Part shown: positions 31,501-40,475 of the stretch, one piece after another
Layout of the letters: each line of letters opens with the position of its first letter
How positions within the stretch are numbered: the stretch's first letter is position 1
Assembly (NCBI GenBank): GCA_012730105.1
Contig: JAAYBJ010000003.1
Location: 99,218-163,217, forward strand
Origin: Candidatus Hydrogenedentota bacterium
GTDB taxonomy: Bacteria; Hydrogenedentota; Hydrogenedentia; Hydrogenedentales; CAITNO01
Length of the DNA stretch: 64,000 nucleotides
Reading direction: 5' to 3'
Translations under genes and position numbers: made by a program
Notes under the pieces: generated by a model
What the model saw: only the letters and a program-made list of their open reading frames with translations
Database searches by the model: none
What the model was told of the DNA's origin: nothing

Positions 31501-32577
31501 CTACGCCTGCACTTCCATGGACGCGGAAAGAAAGCGCCTCATTACGGGCAGATCAGGGTCATATAGACGCGCCAGAAGCTGCTCGGCGGCGCTTCTGCCG
31601 ATTTCCTGACCGGGTTGACAGGCATGAAGCAGGGGAGAGTCCAATCCGGCAGCAAGGGACATGTCATCCACGAAGGCCAGATCAATTTGTTGAGGAACCC
31701 GCAAATGAAGACGGTCGAGTTCCTGCAGCACGACCGCGGCAAGCGCGCCGTTGACGCATAAAAAGGCGCTCGGTGGGTGGCGACGCTTTATGATCTGCAT
31801 CACCGCGCAATGCACGGCGCCGGTTTCATCAGGATTCACCTCGCCCAGGCAATCCTTGCTGAAACTCAGGCAATGTTCCGCCAGAGCACGCTTGAAGCCG
31901 GCAAAACGGTCACGGGTACTGGAAACATCATTGGGCACAGAGATAAAGGCGAACTTGCGGTGGCCCCGTTGAATCATCCTGACGGTCAACTCGTATAACA
32001 TGGTCTCATTGTCGGTCACCACGAAATCCCACTCCGTACCGCGCACATAGCGGTCCACCTGCACCACGGGAAAGCGGCGCTGACTCAGGGTGTTCAAAGC
32101 GGAGGCGACCATCGGCGTATCGTGCCGAAGCCAGATCGCAAGGCCCGCGATGCCCGTTTCCGGAGCTTTCAACAGGAAGGCGGACTCCTCCGCTTCGTCA
32201 AACCGAACCGTGTAGATCATGCTGTTCACTTCCTGCCAGGCGGCATAGCGCATGAAACCATCGGCGATTTCACGTTCAAAGGGGTTGAGATATCGGGGAA
32301 GAACAATGCCCAAGGTAGGCCCTTTGCCAATACAAAAGGCTTGCCTTCGCCCGGAAGGCGGCGCAACCACAGAGCGGCACCCCTGGGAACGCGCCACATA
32401 GCCTTCCACCGCGAGGTCATGCAAAACACGGCGGGGCCAATTGCGGTTCACATGAAAACGCGCCGCCAGTTCATGCTCGGACGGCAATTTGGCGCCTTCA
32501 GGCAGCCGGCCGCTTTCAATCAAGCCTAGTAAATATTCTTTGATGTGCCCATATAAGACCTTGTTATCGTCTTTCAT
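31501..32577 (-). CDS. GntR-type regulator with LacI-like sugar-binding domain
   Basis: Transcription factor (358 aa). An N-terminal GntR winged helix (residues about 10-70, LPSEHELAARFHVNRNWPRRV then EGYVARSQG) is joined to a periplasmic-binding-protein-like effector domain of the LacI/GalR kind (LGIVLPRYLNPFEREIADGF, ending QQIDLAFVDDMSLAAGLDSPL). Such AraR-like regulators usually sense sugars. It lies downstream of, and in the same direction as, an exported aldo/keto reductase. In-frame ATGs at 32577 and 32610 are both possible; I take 32577 because it gives the usual short GntR N-terminus. Target operator unknown. Confidence 0.85.
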   Translation of the reverse strand: MKDDNKVLYGHIKEYLLGLIESGRLPEGAKLPSEHELAARFHVNRNWPRRVLHDLAVEGYVARSQGCRSVVAPPSGRRQAFCIGKGPTLGIVLPRYLNPFEREIADGFMRYAAWQEVNSMIYTVRFDEAEESAFLLKAPETGIAGLAIWLRHDTPMVASALNTLSQRRFPVVQVDRYVRGTEWDFVVTDNETMLYELTVRMIQRGHRKFAFISVPNDVSSTRDRFAGFKRALAEHCLSFSKDCLGEVNPDETGAVHCAVMQIIKRRHPPSAFLCVNGALAAVVLQELDRLHLRVPQQIDLAFVDDMSLAAGLDSPLLHACQPGQEIGRSAAEQLLARLYDPDLPVMRRFLSASMEVQA

Positions 32578-32716
32578 GTCGTCGTTATCCCTAGGATGCC
32601 ATTCTCTCATAGGATCCGGCAAAAGACATGGTACCAAGTATAGAACATGAAAAGAAAGGCGTCGGCTACACCGGGACATTGAAGTTGCGGCAGCGGAAAG
32701 ACCCGTACCCCCCGCG

Positions 32717-33610
32717 TCAGGAAGATGCAACGGCAACCTCGTTAATTTTTGCCATGACTTCGTCGAGCTGGGCGGGACTCATGAAACCAATGGTCATGGC
32801 ATCGACAAGGCCCAGATTACCCACAAAGCGAATGGATTCCCCCATTTTCGCCACCACTTCAGGAGCGCCTTCGCCCAGAATTTTCATGCCCAGCAGGCCT
32901 TTCCCGGCAGCGTGAATTTTTTCCAGGACGGGCACCACCTGCTCCACGGGCCCGTCCATATTTACACCGAAGGGATTGATCCGCGCGAGGACGACATCGC
33001 ACCAAGGCTCGTCCGCGGCGCGTTCCAGTGCCTGAAAGGAATGGCAGGAAACACCGTGGGCTTTAATCTGGCCTTTGGCTTTAGCCGCCTCCAGCACGTC
33101 CATGGCCGGCCGGAGCGTTTCAGGCCAGTTCTCCTCCCCTTGCCGCAAACAATGCATCAGAATCACGTCAATACAATCGACATCGAGCTCGCGCCGCATG
33201 CGCTCCAGATCGCTTTTGACGGTTTCCGGTTCGCGATGCCACACTTTGCTCAGCAGCATAACTTTGTCCCGGGGTATCGAGCCGCGCAAGGCCATGTGCA
33301 TATACGGATGGGAGCCGTACCGGTCCGCCATGTCAAAGTAGGTAATCCCCTTGGAATAGGCATATTCCAGCAGTTCGATAATCTGCCTTCCCGACAGGTT
33401 AAGGGTCTGGTCGGTAATGCCGAAGGCCTGTCCCCGAATACCGGTACCGATGCCGAGATAGGAACACTGCAACCCTGTATTCCCGAGCGTTCGCATATCC
33501 GTCGCGCGGGAAACGGGGATTGCCGCCGCCCCGCGCGTCCCGAGGGAAACGCCTGTTGCCACTAGGCCTGCGGCCAGGGACATGAATTCGCGCCGGTTGT
33601 AATTGGCCAT
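32717..33610 (-). CDS. Tat-exported aldo/keto reductase
   Basis: A 297-residue NAD(P)H-dependent aldo/keto reductase-fold protein carrying an N-terminal Tat signal (NRREFMSLAAGLVATG). The catalytic tetrad of the family is visible: Asp and Tyr in FDMADRYG, Lys in LLSKV and His in ILMHC. The start is preceded by AAGGAAC. Tat export of a folded, cofactor-loaded reductase agrees with the two Tat-tagged Gfo/Idh/MocA proteins in this window. Substrate probably a sugar or sugar derivative; this is inference. Confidence 0.87.
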   Translation of the reverse strand: MANYNRREFMSLAAGLVATGVSLGTRGAAAIPVSRATDMRTLGNTGLQCSYLGIGTGIRGQAFGITDQTLNLSGRQIIELLEYAYSKGITYFDMADRYGSHPYMHMALRGSIPRDKVMLLSKVWHREPETVKSDLERMRRELDVDCIDVILMHCLRQGEENWPETLRPAMDVLEAAKAKGQIKAHGVSCHSFQALERAADEPWCDVVLARINPFGVNMDGPVEQVVPVLEKIHAAGKGLLGMKILGEGAPEVVAKMGESIRFVGNLGLVDAMTIGFMSPAQLDEVMAKINEVAVASS

Positions 33611-33822
33611 ACTAAGTTCCTTGTTAAAATGTTCTTCACCCTACAGGGCGTTGTATCACCGTGGGAACATCTATCGGATACCAAAAAGTATAAACTGGAA
33701 CATGGGTGAAAGAAAAATGGCGGCCGGGAATCTTTTCCCCGTTTATATGTTATACTTTTATGGGTGTTCCTTTTTGAAATCTGGGATTGTATCAATAGTT
33801 GTAGTAAGGGAATGGAAGTGCC

Positions 33823-35067
33823 ATGTACGATTCAGACATGGATAGAGTGCTGACTATCCTGCTTGCGGGCGGCATGGGAGAGCGGCTCTATCCCCTGACC
33901 AAAGACCGTGCCAAACCGGCCGTTCCTTTTGGCGGCATGTACCGTATTGTCGATTTCACCCTGTCCAACTGCTTCAACTCGAATTGCCGGCGCATCTGCG
34001 TGCTGACCCAATACAAGTCCAATTCCCTGTCGCGCCACATCAACCGCGGTTGGAACATCATGCACACGGAGCTGGGTGAATTTATCGAGGTAATTCCGCC
34101 TCAGATGCGGGTAAATAGCAACTGGTACCTGGGCACCGCCGACGCCATTTACCAGAACCTGTATTCCATCGACCAGAACGACCCGCGCGAGGTGCTGATC
34201 GTCAGTGGCGATCATATCTACAAAATGAATTACGAGAAGATGATCCGACAGCACCGGCAGACGGAAGCCGATCTGACCATTGCGGCCATCGAAGTGCCGC
34301 TGGGCGAAGCGGACCGTTTCGGGGTTTTCGAGGTGGACGCGGTCAACCGGGTCGTCGGTTTTGAGGAGAAGCCCGAAAATCCCAAGCCGTTGCCGGACAA
34401 TCCGGACAAGGCGCTGGCCTCGATGGGGGTCTATGTATTCAACGTGGACGTGCTTCGCCAATCCGTCTGCAAGGATGCCGAAATGAGCGGCAGCAGCCAT
34501 GATTTCGGCAAGAACATCATTCCCCGTCTGGTGCGCGGACAGGCTGCGGTGTACGCGTATAATTTCCAGGACGAAAACAAGAAAGAATCCCAGTACTGGC
34601 GCGATGTGGGCACCCTTGACACTTACTGGGAAGCGAACATGGATCTGGTGAGCGTGGATCCCCACTTCAACCTGTATGACCATGCCTGGCCCATGCGGAC
34701 GAACCTGCCGACCCTGCCGCCTGCCAAGTTTGTGTTCGCCGAGGCGGGAAAACGCTTCGGAGCCACCGTGGACAGCATTGTCAGCCCCGGCTGCATCATC
34801 AGCGGCGGCGTGGCGGACCATTGCGTGCTGGGCCCGGAAGTGCGGATCAATTCGTACGCCCACGTGACGGAATCCATCCTTTTCGAAGGGGCATCCATCG
34901 GCAGAAACTGCCGCATCCGCCGAGCGATTATCGAGAAAAACGTCCACATTCCCGAAGGCACGGAAATCGGCTATGATCTAGATGAGGACGCGAAACGTTT
35001 CCGCGTGACCCATCTCGGAGTGGTGGTGATTGAATCGGCTGAAAAATTTGAGATGTCCGTGAAGTAG
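33823..35067 (+). CDS. glgC: Glucose-1-phosphate adenylyltransferase
   Basis: ADP-glucose pyrophosphorylase (414 aa), the committed step of bacterial glycogen synthesis. The N-terminal nucleotidyltransferase domain has LAGGMGERLYPLT, KPAVPFGGMYRIVDF, WYLGTADAIYQNL, VSGDHIYKMNY and VGFEEKPENP. The C-terminal left-handed beta-helix starts near residue 300 (VSPGCIISGG). SDMDRVLTILLAGG marks the usual N-terminus. Length is normal. No other glycogen genes are adjacent. A hairpin terminator follows. Confidence 0.93.
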   Translation: MYDSDMDRVLTILLAGGMGERLYPLTKDRAKPAVPFGGMYRIVDFTLSNCFNSNCRRICVLTQYKSNSLSRHINRGWNIMHTELGEFIEVIPPQMRVNSNWYLGTADAIYQNLYSIDQNDPREVLIVSGDHIYKMNYEKMIRQHRQTEADLTIAAIEVPLGEADRFGVFEVDAVNRVVGFEEKPENPKPLPDNPDKALASMGVYVFNVDVLRQSVCKDAEMSGSSHDFGKNIIPRLVRGQAAVYAYNFQDENKKESQYWRDVGTLDTYWEANMDLVSVDPHFNLYDHAWPMRTNLPTLPPAKFVFAEAGKRFGATVDSIVSPGCIISGGVADHCVLGPEVRINSYAHVTESILFEGASIGRNCRIRRAIIEKNVHIPEGTEIGYDLDEDAKRFRVTHLGVVVIESAEKFEMSVK

Positions 35068-35094
35068 GGGCAAGAATTTAAGGCGGCAGGACCG

Positions 35095-35136
35095 CGCGGG
35101 CTTCCGATGAAGCCCGCGGGTTCTGTCGTTATGTTT
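35095..35136 (+). terminator. Probable terminator of glgC
   Basis: A 9-bp stem, CGCGGGCTT (35095-35103) with AAGCCCGCG (35110-35118), has a 6-base loop. The U-tract is displaced (GTTTTTTG about 12 bases later), so it may be inefficient. Confidence 0.5.
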
Positions 35137-35146
35137 TTTGCAGGAA

Positions 35147-36382
35147 TCAGGCTTCCCGAATTTCCCGCGTTTCGCGGTCGTAGATCTGGCGACGGCCCGT
35201 GTCAGATGCGCGCACCGCCATCATCACCGCCACAGCATGCTGGTAGCCAGCGTCAATGTGCGCGTTGGGGGTTTTTCTGCTGCGAACACATTGGATCCAG
35301 TCTTCAATATGGTCCGGGCAGGGCATATCATCAACGCGGACGCGGTCCTTCGGCAAGTTCGTCTCGCCAAACGCGCCCTCACCAGAAACATAGATATTGC
35401 TCCAGTCTTGAAGGTCCATGATCCCCTGGTTGCCGAATATTTTAAAGGTACTGCCGCCGCCGTTGCCGAAATTGGTCGAATAGTGGACGGCAAAGCCCTC
35501 GTCATATTCCCAGACGGCCGTGACATGGTCGGGCGCGTCGAAATTATGTTCATCCTTCCAGATATAGGTGTTACTCATGGCGACGACGCTGCGGGGAAAG
35601 CCGGCGCCGGTGATGGAATGGACCAGGTCGATGTAATGGGCGCCCAGGCTGGGTATGGCCCCGTCTGAAAACTCACGATACCCGTACCAGCCGGAATACA
35701 GGACAGGATCAAAGGGACGCATGGGCCGGTCGCCCAGGAATTCCGCCCAGTCCACGTCCGCCTCCTTGACGTCGCGAAGATAGCCATACCAATAGGGCCG
35801 CGCGGCATTGCGGTGCTGTTCGATGCGGCTGATTTTTCCCAGCGCGCCGGTGCCGAAATACTGCCGGGCCCCCATCATGGCGGGGTAACTCCGCAGCTGC
35901 GTGCCCGCCTGAACGATGACGTTGTTCGCCTTCACGGCGTCGCAGGCCGCCTTCAAGGGCTCCAGATCCTTGCCGAGGGGCTTCTCGCAATATGCATCTT
36001 TTTTCGCCTCCGCGGCCGCCTTGAGGTGGGTGGTGTGCAGGTGTTCAGGGCTCGCGATCATCACGGCGTCCACGCCGGACTCCTCCAGCAACTGGCGGTA
36101 ACTGACATACTGGAGAGGATCACGGCCAAACCAGTCCTTGCACATGGCGGCGGCTTCTTCACGGGCCAGGCGCCAGGGATCGCACACGGCGGTGATCTCC
36201 AAGTTATGGGCCTTGGCGTAGTTGTTGACCGACGGCATGATGGAGCCCTTCATACGGCTCCCGCAGCCGATAAGGCCTATGGACAACCGGTCATTGGCGC
36301 CGGCCGTTTTGGCATAACTGAAAGCGCTCAAGGTCGCCGCGGCACCCGCGGCCGTTTTTAAAAACTCTCGACGTGAACTCAT
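35147..36382 (-). CDS. Tat-exported Gfo/Idh/MocA oxidoreductase
   Basis: NAD(P)-dependent sugar-type dehydrogenase (411 aa) with a textbook Tat signal (SSRREFLKTAAGAAATLSA). The Rossmann domain begins IGLIGCGSRMKG. The conserved EKP of the family is in AYCEKPLGKDLEP, and the C-terminal alpha/beta domain carries the usual DGAIPSLGAHYIDLVHSITG. Such exported oxidoreductases are numerous in Planctomycetes-like and Hydrogenedentes-like genomes and are thought to act on sugars or sugar acids. Single gene, divergent from the nucleoside transporter. Confidence 0.88.
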   Translation of the reverse strand: MSSRREFLKTAAGAAATLSAFSYAKTAGANDRLSIGLIGCGSRMKGSIMPSVNNYAKAHNLEITAVCDPWRLAREEAAAMCKDWFGRDPLQYVSYRQLLEESGVDAVMIASPEHLHTTHLKAAAEAKKDAYCEKPLGKDLEPLKAACDAVKANNVIVQAGTQLRSYPAMMGARQYFGTGALGKISRIEQHRNAARPYWYGYLRDVKEADVDWAEFLGDRPMRPFDPVLYSGWYGYREFSDGAIPSLGAHYIDLVHSITGAGFPRSVVAMSNTYIWKDEHNFDAPDHVTAVWEYDEGFAVHYSTNFGNGGGSTFKIFGNQGIMDLQDWSNIYVSGEGAFGETNLPKDRVRVDDMPCPDHIEDWIQCVRSRKTPNAHIDAGYQHAVAVMMAVRASDTGRRQIYDRETREIREA

Positions 36383-36624
36383 ACCTATTTTCCTTACGGT
36401 TATTTGGGGTGAACATCCACACCGCCCCGAAAAACGGGGACGGCACCAGACACATTATGCGGCAAACGGTTCCGGAAAACAAGGCTCGCCGGACATTTCA
36501 CCAGCCGACAGGCTTCGGTTTCCGCAGGTCTTACCTTGAAAACAGGTTGAAATAACCGTACACTTTACCTGTTATTGTATCCGATGGTTCCATGTTTAAT
36601 CACAACGGAAGGGAGTTTTTCGCA

Positions 36625-37839
36625 ATGAACGGCACAACAAAAGTAAAACTTTCGGCAATGATGTTCCTCGAGTTTTTTATCTGGGGTGCGTGGTGCGTAA
36701 CCCTGGGCACTTACCTGATTACCACGCTGAAATTCTCCGGGGGACAGGTGGGTAACACTTTCCTGACCATGGCGATTGCCTCGGTCATCTCGCCTATTTT
36801 TGTCGGTATGGTGGCGGACAAATTTTTCCCTGCCCAATACCTGATGGGTATCCTTCATATCGCCGGGGCGGTATTAATGTTTCTGCTGGCCAATATGGTG
36901 AAGTCACCAACCGTCTTTTTCTGGGTCTTGTTGGGCTATACCCTGTGCTACATGCCGACGCTGTCTTTGGCTAATGCCGTCTGCTTCAACCAGATGAAAG
37001 ACACGGAAAAGGAATTTCCGTTGATTCGCGCCATCGGCGTTTTGGGCTGGATCGTGGTCGGCCTCTTTCTCGGATTCGCGAAAATTGAGAATACGAACAT
37101 TCCCTTATACATTGCGGCGGGTGCGTCCCTCCTGATGGGTTTGTATTGTTTCGCGCTGCCCCATACGCCGCCCAAGGGCGCGGGTAAAAAAGTCAGCCTC
37201 GGCGATATTTTCGGCGTGGAAGCCTGGGGCCTGATGAAGGACTGGTATTTCCTGGTCTTCGTCGTAGCCTCGCTGCTGGTGAGTATGACCACTTCCTTCT
37301 ATATCAATCTCAGCAATCCTTTTTTCAATGCCGGCAACCTGCCCTTCCCCGCGGCCATGATGACGGGTGGCCAGATTTCCGAGGCGGTGCTGACGGCGCT
37401 GCTTGCCTTCTTCTTCGCCAAACTCGGCATCAAGTGGATGCTGACCATCGGCATGCTTTCCTGGGCGCTTCGTTATGCCATTCTGATGGGTGACCCGGGG
37501 CCGTCCTATTCCCTGTGGGTTCTCGCGATCATCATCCACGGTTTCTGCTACGGTTTCTTCTTCACGGCCGGCCAGGTGTATGTGGGCAAAGTGGCGCCCC
37601 AGTCCATCCAGGCCAGCGCGCAGGGCATGATCGCCCTGATCACCTTCGGCCTCGGCCAGGGCGCCGGCTCCATTATTTCCGGCCGTATTCTGGAGCATTA
37701 CACCGTGGCAGACGTAACCGAATGGAAGTATGTCTGGCTGGTGCCCATGGTGGTTTCCCTCGTGGTGGGCGTCCTGTTCGCCCTGATGTTCAAGGTAAAG
37801 CCCGCAGTGGTTGATGCAGAGGCCGCCGAAAAAGCCTGA
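36625..37839 (+). CDS. Nucleoside:H+ symporter family MFS transporter
   Basis: A 404-residue inner-membrane carrier with about 12 helices, of the NupG/XapB-like nucleoside/H+ symporter family. The N-terminus KLSAMMFLEFFIWGAWCVTLGTYL and the stretch LANAVCFNQMKDTEKEFPLIRAIGVLGWI are characteristic. ATG 36625 is chosen because GGGAG lies 10 bases upstream and it gives the family N-terminus; the earlier in-frame start at 36592 lacks a site. In this family the substrate may also be a sugar. Confidence 0.87.
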   Translation: MNGTTKVKLSAMMFLEFFIWGAWCVTLGTYLITTLKFSGGQVGNTFLTMAIASVISPIFVGMVADKFFPAQYLMGILHIAGAVLMFLLANMVKSPTVFFWVLLGYTLCYMPTLSLANAVCFNQMKDTEKEFPLIRAIGVLGWIVVGLFLGFAKIENTNIPLYIAAGASLLMGLYCFALPHTPPKGAGKKVSLGDIFGVEAWGLMKDWYFLVFVVASLLVSMTTSFYINLSNPFFNAGNLPFPAAMMTGGQISEAVLTALLAFFFAKLGIKWMLTIGMLSWALRYAILMGDPGPSYSLWVLAIIIHGFCYGFFFTAGQVYVGKVAPQSIQASAQGMIALITFGLGQGAGSIISGRILEHYTVADVTEWKYVWLVPMVVSLVVGVLFALMFKVKPAVVDAEAAEKA

Positions 37840-37862
37840 GCCGCCTGAAAATCGGTTGCGTG

Positions 37863-37892
37863 TTGACTTTATACGCACGAAAAACGTTATAT
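37863..37892 (+). promoter_or_regulatory. Promoter of the exported-protein operon
   Basis: TTGACT (37863-37868) and TTATAT (37887-37892) lie 18 bases apart. Transcription should start at about 37899, right before a strong stem-loop. Confidence 0.5.
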
Positions 37893-37900
37893 ATAAATAC

Positions 37901-37930
37901 CGCCCGGTTCTCCGAAAGGGGAACCGGGCG
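37901..37930 (+). promoter_or_regulatory. 5'-leader stem-loop with GNRA tetraloop
   Basis: A 13-bp stem (ten perfect pairs, CGCCCGGTTC with GAACCGGGCG, extended by TCC with GGG including one wobble) is closed by a GAAA tetraloop at 37914-37917. It begins at about the predicted transcript start and has no U-tract, so it is more likely a 5' stabilising or regulatory element than a terminator. Confidence 0.55.
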
Positions 37931-37966
37931 CGGAAATACTTTCACAGGCATCAAGGAGGTAGTACA

Positions 37967-38983
37967 ATGATCAGGCAACAGCCCCCTCTTTTCGGACATC
38001 TCGGAACAGTTATGCTTTTGCTATCTGTCGCGGTTTTAGCATTCGCTACCGAGGCTTATACGGAAGAGGCCCCCGACAGCCCATCCGATGCCGCCACGAG
38101 CGACAACTCCCAGGCAAGTTCCCAGGATGTCCCGGAGGCGTCGCCCGCGAGTTCCACCGCCAAGACAGTCTTGCATCTTAAAGGGGGACTTCCGGAGGTG
38201 TTGCCCATACCCGGCGACCCACGCCCCTACGCGAAGAGTCCCTACGCAAATCAAATAGATAAGGCGTTGGCCTTCCTTGCTTTTAAAGACCGGGATTCGA
38301 ACCGATTGTATCGGCTGGTGCTGCTGGATTACCTGCAGCGCAAATACTGCCTCCACGAACGCTACAGTCTGAAAGCCACCTACGCCCCTCACCTTCAGGA
38401 CGCTTCCTTCGGTGACCTGGGCAACATGAAGCGCCTCATAGACCCCGGTTTCAAAGCGGATGCCACAGTCATTGAAAATGCGTCCGCTCTGGAACGGATC
38501 GCTCTGAAATCACTGTATTGTGACATCTATCCCGTCGAGGCATCCCTGCTGGATGAGATGAACACGATGATCCAGGAGGGCATGTCCCCCTTCGTGCCCA
38601 CCCTGGGCATCGCCTATTTATGGCTGCGCGACCATGGATGCCTGGCCGGCGATCCGAAGCTGATGCTAGTCCGGGATGCGCTTGCCGTAAAATTAAAAAA
38701 ACACCTTCAGGACAACGGTCTTTCCACGTATATGGTTGGCCAGGCGCTGGCGCTGCTTTTTGAGATTGGCCACGCAGAAATGGTCCAGGAAGACTGGATA
38801 AAAACCGTTGCCGAAACCCAGAATGAAGAAGGCGGCTGGGCAACCGCGCCCGGCCCGGACAGCACAGGCGCCAGTAACGGCATGACAACGACCCATTTGC
38901 TCTGGGCGCTCCTGGAACATGCGCTTCCTAACGCGCCGGCGACACCCATGGTGCGTCCGGCCACCGGGGCCAAAGCGGAATAG
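37967..38983 (+). CDS. Exported protein with alpha-toroid-like C-terminus
   Basis: A 338-residue protein with a signal peptide (VMLLLSVAVLAFATEA) and a Ser/Asp/Pro-rich spacer (about 25-65), then a helical domain. The C-terminal part contains QNEEGGWATAP followed by TTTHLLWALLE, which resembles the QxxDGGW repeats of squalene-cyclase/prenyltransferase-type alpha-alpha toroids. Helix pairs before it (LERIALKSLYCDIYPVEASLL, VPTLGIAYLWLRDHG) fit the same idea. A perfect AAGGAGGT precedes ATG 37967. It is first in an operon with a zinc-ribbon protein and a pseudopilin. Function unknown. Confidence 0.65.
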   Translation: MIRQQPPLFGHLGTVMLLLSVAVLAFATEAYTEEAPDSPSDAATSDNSQASSQDVPEASPASSTAKTVLHLKGGLPEVLPIPGDPRPYAKSPYANQIDKALAFLAFKDRDSNRLYRLVLLDYLQRKYCLHERYSLKATYAPHLQDASFGDLGNMKRLIDPGFKADATVIENASALERIALKSLYCDIYPVEASLLDEMNTMIQEGMSPFVPTLGIAYLWLRDHGCLAGDPKLMLVRDALAVKLKKHLQDNGLSTYMVGQALALLFEIGHAEMVQEDWIKTVAETQNEEGGWATAPGPDSTGASNGMTTTHLLWALLEHALPNAPATPMVRPATGAKAE

Positions 38984-39001
38984 ACCGCTTGGAACACATC
39001 A

Positions 39002-39352
39002 ATGAAGCGGGTATTTTATTGTCACAAGTGCGCCGGTCACTGGGAGAATGACACAGCGCGGCCCGGTTTCAAGGAAATCTGTACGCACTGCGGGGCTTAT
39101 CTGCACTGTTGTAAGAACTGCCGTTTTCATTTGCCAACCGCACACAACCAGTGCTATATTCCTGACACGGAATACGTGGCCGACCGCAAAGGTCTCAATT
39201 TTTGCGAGGAATTTGAGTTTCGTTCAGGCACCCCGGAACAAGACGGACAAAAGGGCCAAAGGGAACAGGCAAGCGAGAAGTTCGCCGGCCTGTTCGGTGA
39301 ACTCCCGGATCCTCCGGCCAAGACTTCCTTCGATGACTTGTTCCGGGACTAG
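39002..39352 (+). CDS. Small zinc-ribbon protein
   Basis: A 116-residue cytoplasmic protein with two CxxC-type pairs near the N-terminus (CHKC at about 7-10 and CTHCGAYLHCCKNC at about 27-40) that probably hold one or two zinc ions. The C-terminal half is charged and ends SFDDLFRD. It begins 18 bases after the preceding gene. No specific function is known to me. Confidence 0.7.
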   Translation: MKRVFYCHKCAGHWENDTARPGFKEICTHCGAYLHCCKNCRFHLPTAHNQCYIPDTEYVADRKGLNFCEEFEFRSGTPEQDGQKGQREQASEKFAGLFGELPDPPAKTSFDDLFRD

Positions 39353-39452
39353 CCGGTCTGTGACTGTCCGCGATAAAATACGTGTTCAGGCACCGTGTTT
39401 TGTGGTACCATTTAAAAGAAGTATAAACCGGATTCAGCAGGAGGTATTTCCC

Positions 39453-40439
39453 ATGAAAATATCGCGTGCCAAGGGATTCACGCTGATTGAATTACTGACC
39501 GTGATGGCCATCATATCCATTTTGGCGGCCATGGTTATGGTTGTGGGGCCGCGCGTTCTGGAGCGGGCCAAGTTGCGCCGCCTGGACAGCGCGCTGCGGC
39601 AGGTGTCCATTGCTTTGACCGCGTACTACACCGATAATCGTTCTTACCCGCCCGGTTACGGCTATATCGGCTTTGCACACGCCAACAATACTGACGCCCC
39701 TGATCCCAATGCCAGCCCCACTGAAGATCCCGGATACTACCATCTCCTTCCGTACATGCACATTCTGGGCTATCACGCTGACGCGAACATGTACGATGAA
39801 TTCTCGGACTCCTATGACACGGACCGGGACGATCAATTGAGTCTGCTTGAATTCTCCCCGCACGGTGAACTGCAGCAGGACGGGAAGTACAAATTTGAGT
39901 TTAAAGACTGGCCCCGCTATATGGGTCCGGGTACACTGGGCCTCGAAGTGGAGGAAGACCGCCAGCTCACTGCCGACAACCGGCCGTTTATTTACATCCC
40001 GATTAACAAACTGCAGTTTTCCAGGGCGCAGAAATACTGGCTGCAAAAGGGCGCCAAGTATGCCGAGGTGTGGGATCCCGCGGATCCGCTCCTCAAGGGC
40101 CTGACCTTTCCACCGCGCACTTATGACGCTTTTGTATTGCTAAGCCTGGGTCCGGGCGGCAGTACTTTCGGCCTGCTGCCCCAGCCGCTGGGCGTGGCGG
40201 CGGAAACCGCCAACAATTCCCGGGATCTGTATCACATCACCGGCCTGCGCGCCTATTTCATGGCCACCCGCGACTGGAACGCGAACGGCGTGCTTGACTT
40301 TGACTTCCGTTCGCGCACGCAACTGGGCGAGGCTGCACCGGACCTGGGCAATGAATTGCCTCCCGGCCAGCCTCCGTATAGTTACGGCCCTTACATCTAC
40401 GTAAGTGAATGGCAGGGCCGCCACACGCGGACACAGTAA
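39453..40439 (+). CDS. Orphan type IV pilin-like/pseudopilin protein
   Basis: A 328-residue protein with a six-to-eight-residue leader and the prepilin site AKGFTLIELLTVMAIISILA, Glu5 and a long N-terminal helix. The globular part is large (about 290 residues) with Asp-rich segments (DSYDTDRDDQLSLLEF) that look like a calcium-binding loop. It lacks the GspG C-terminal pattern and resembles the large, variable pseudopilin-like proteins of Planctomycetes. AGGAGG sits 8 bases before the ATG. A perfect 12-bp terminator follows. It may use the T2SS at 4-13 kb or another pilus-like machine. Confidence 0.8.
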   Translation: MKISRAKGFTLIELLTVMAIISILAAMVMVVGPRVLERAKLRRLDSALRQVSIALTAYYTDNRSYPPGYGYIGFAHANNTDAPDPNASPTEDPGYYHLLPYMHILGYHADANMYDEFSDSYDTDRDDQLSLLEFSPHGELQQDGKYKFEFKDWPRYMGPGTLGLEVEEDRQLTADNRPFIYIPINKLQFSRAQKYWLQKGAKYAEVWDPADPLLKGLTFPPRTYDAFVLLSLGPGGSTFGLLPQPLGVAAETANNSRDLYHITGLRAYFMATRDWNANGVLDFDFRSRTQLGEAAPDLGNELPPGQPPYSYGPYIYVSEWQGRHTRTQ

Positions 40440-40444
40440 CAACT

Positions 40445-40473
40445 AAGTCCGCCCGGTTCCCCCGGGCGGACTT
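40445..40473. terminator. Terminator between convergent genes
   Basis: A perfect 12-bp stem, AAGTCCGCCCGG (40445-40456) with its complement at 40462-40473, is closed by TTCCC. It lies between the convergent pseudopilin and nucleotidyltransferase genes and probably stops transcription both ways, although neither side has a long U-tract. Confidence 0.65.
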
Positions 40474-40475
40474 CC

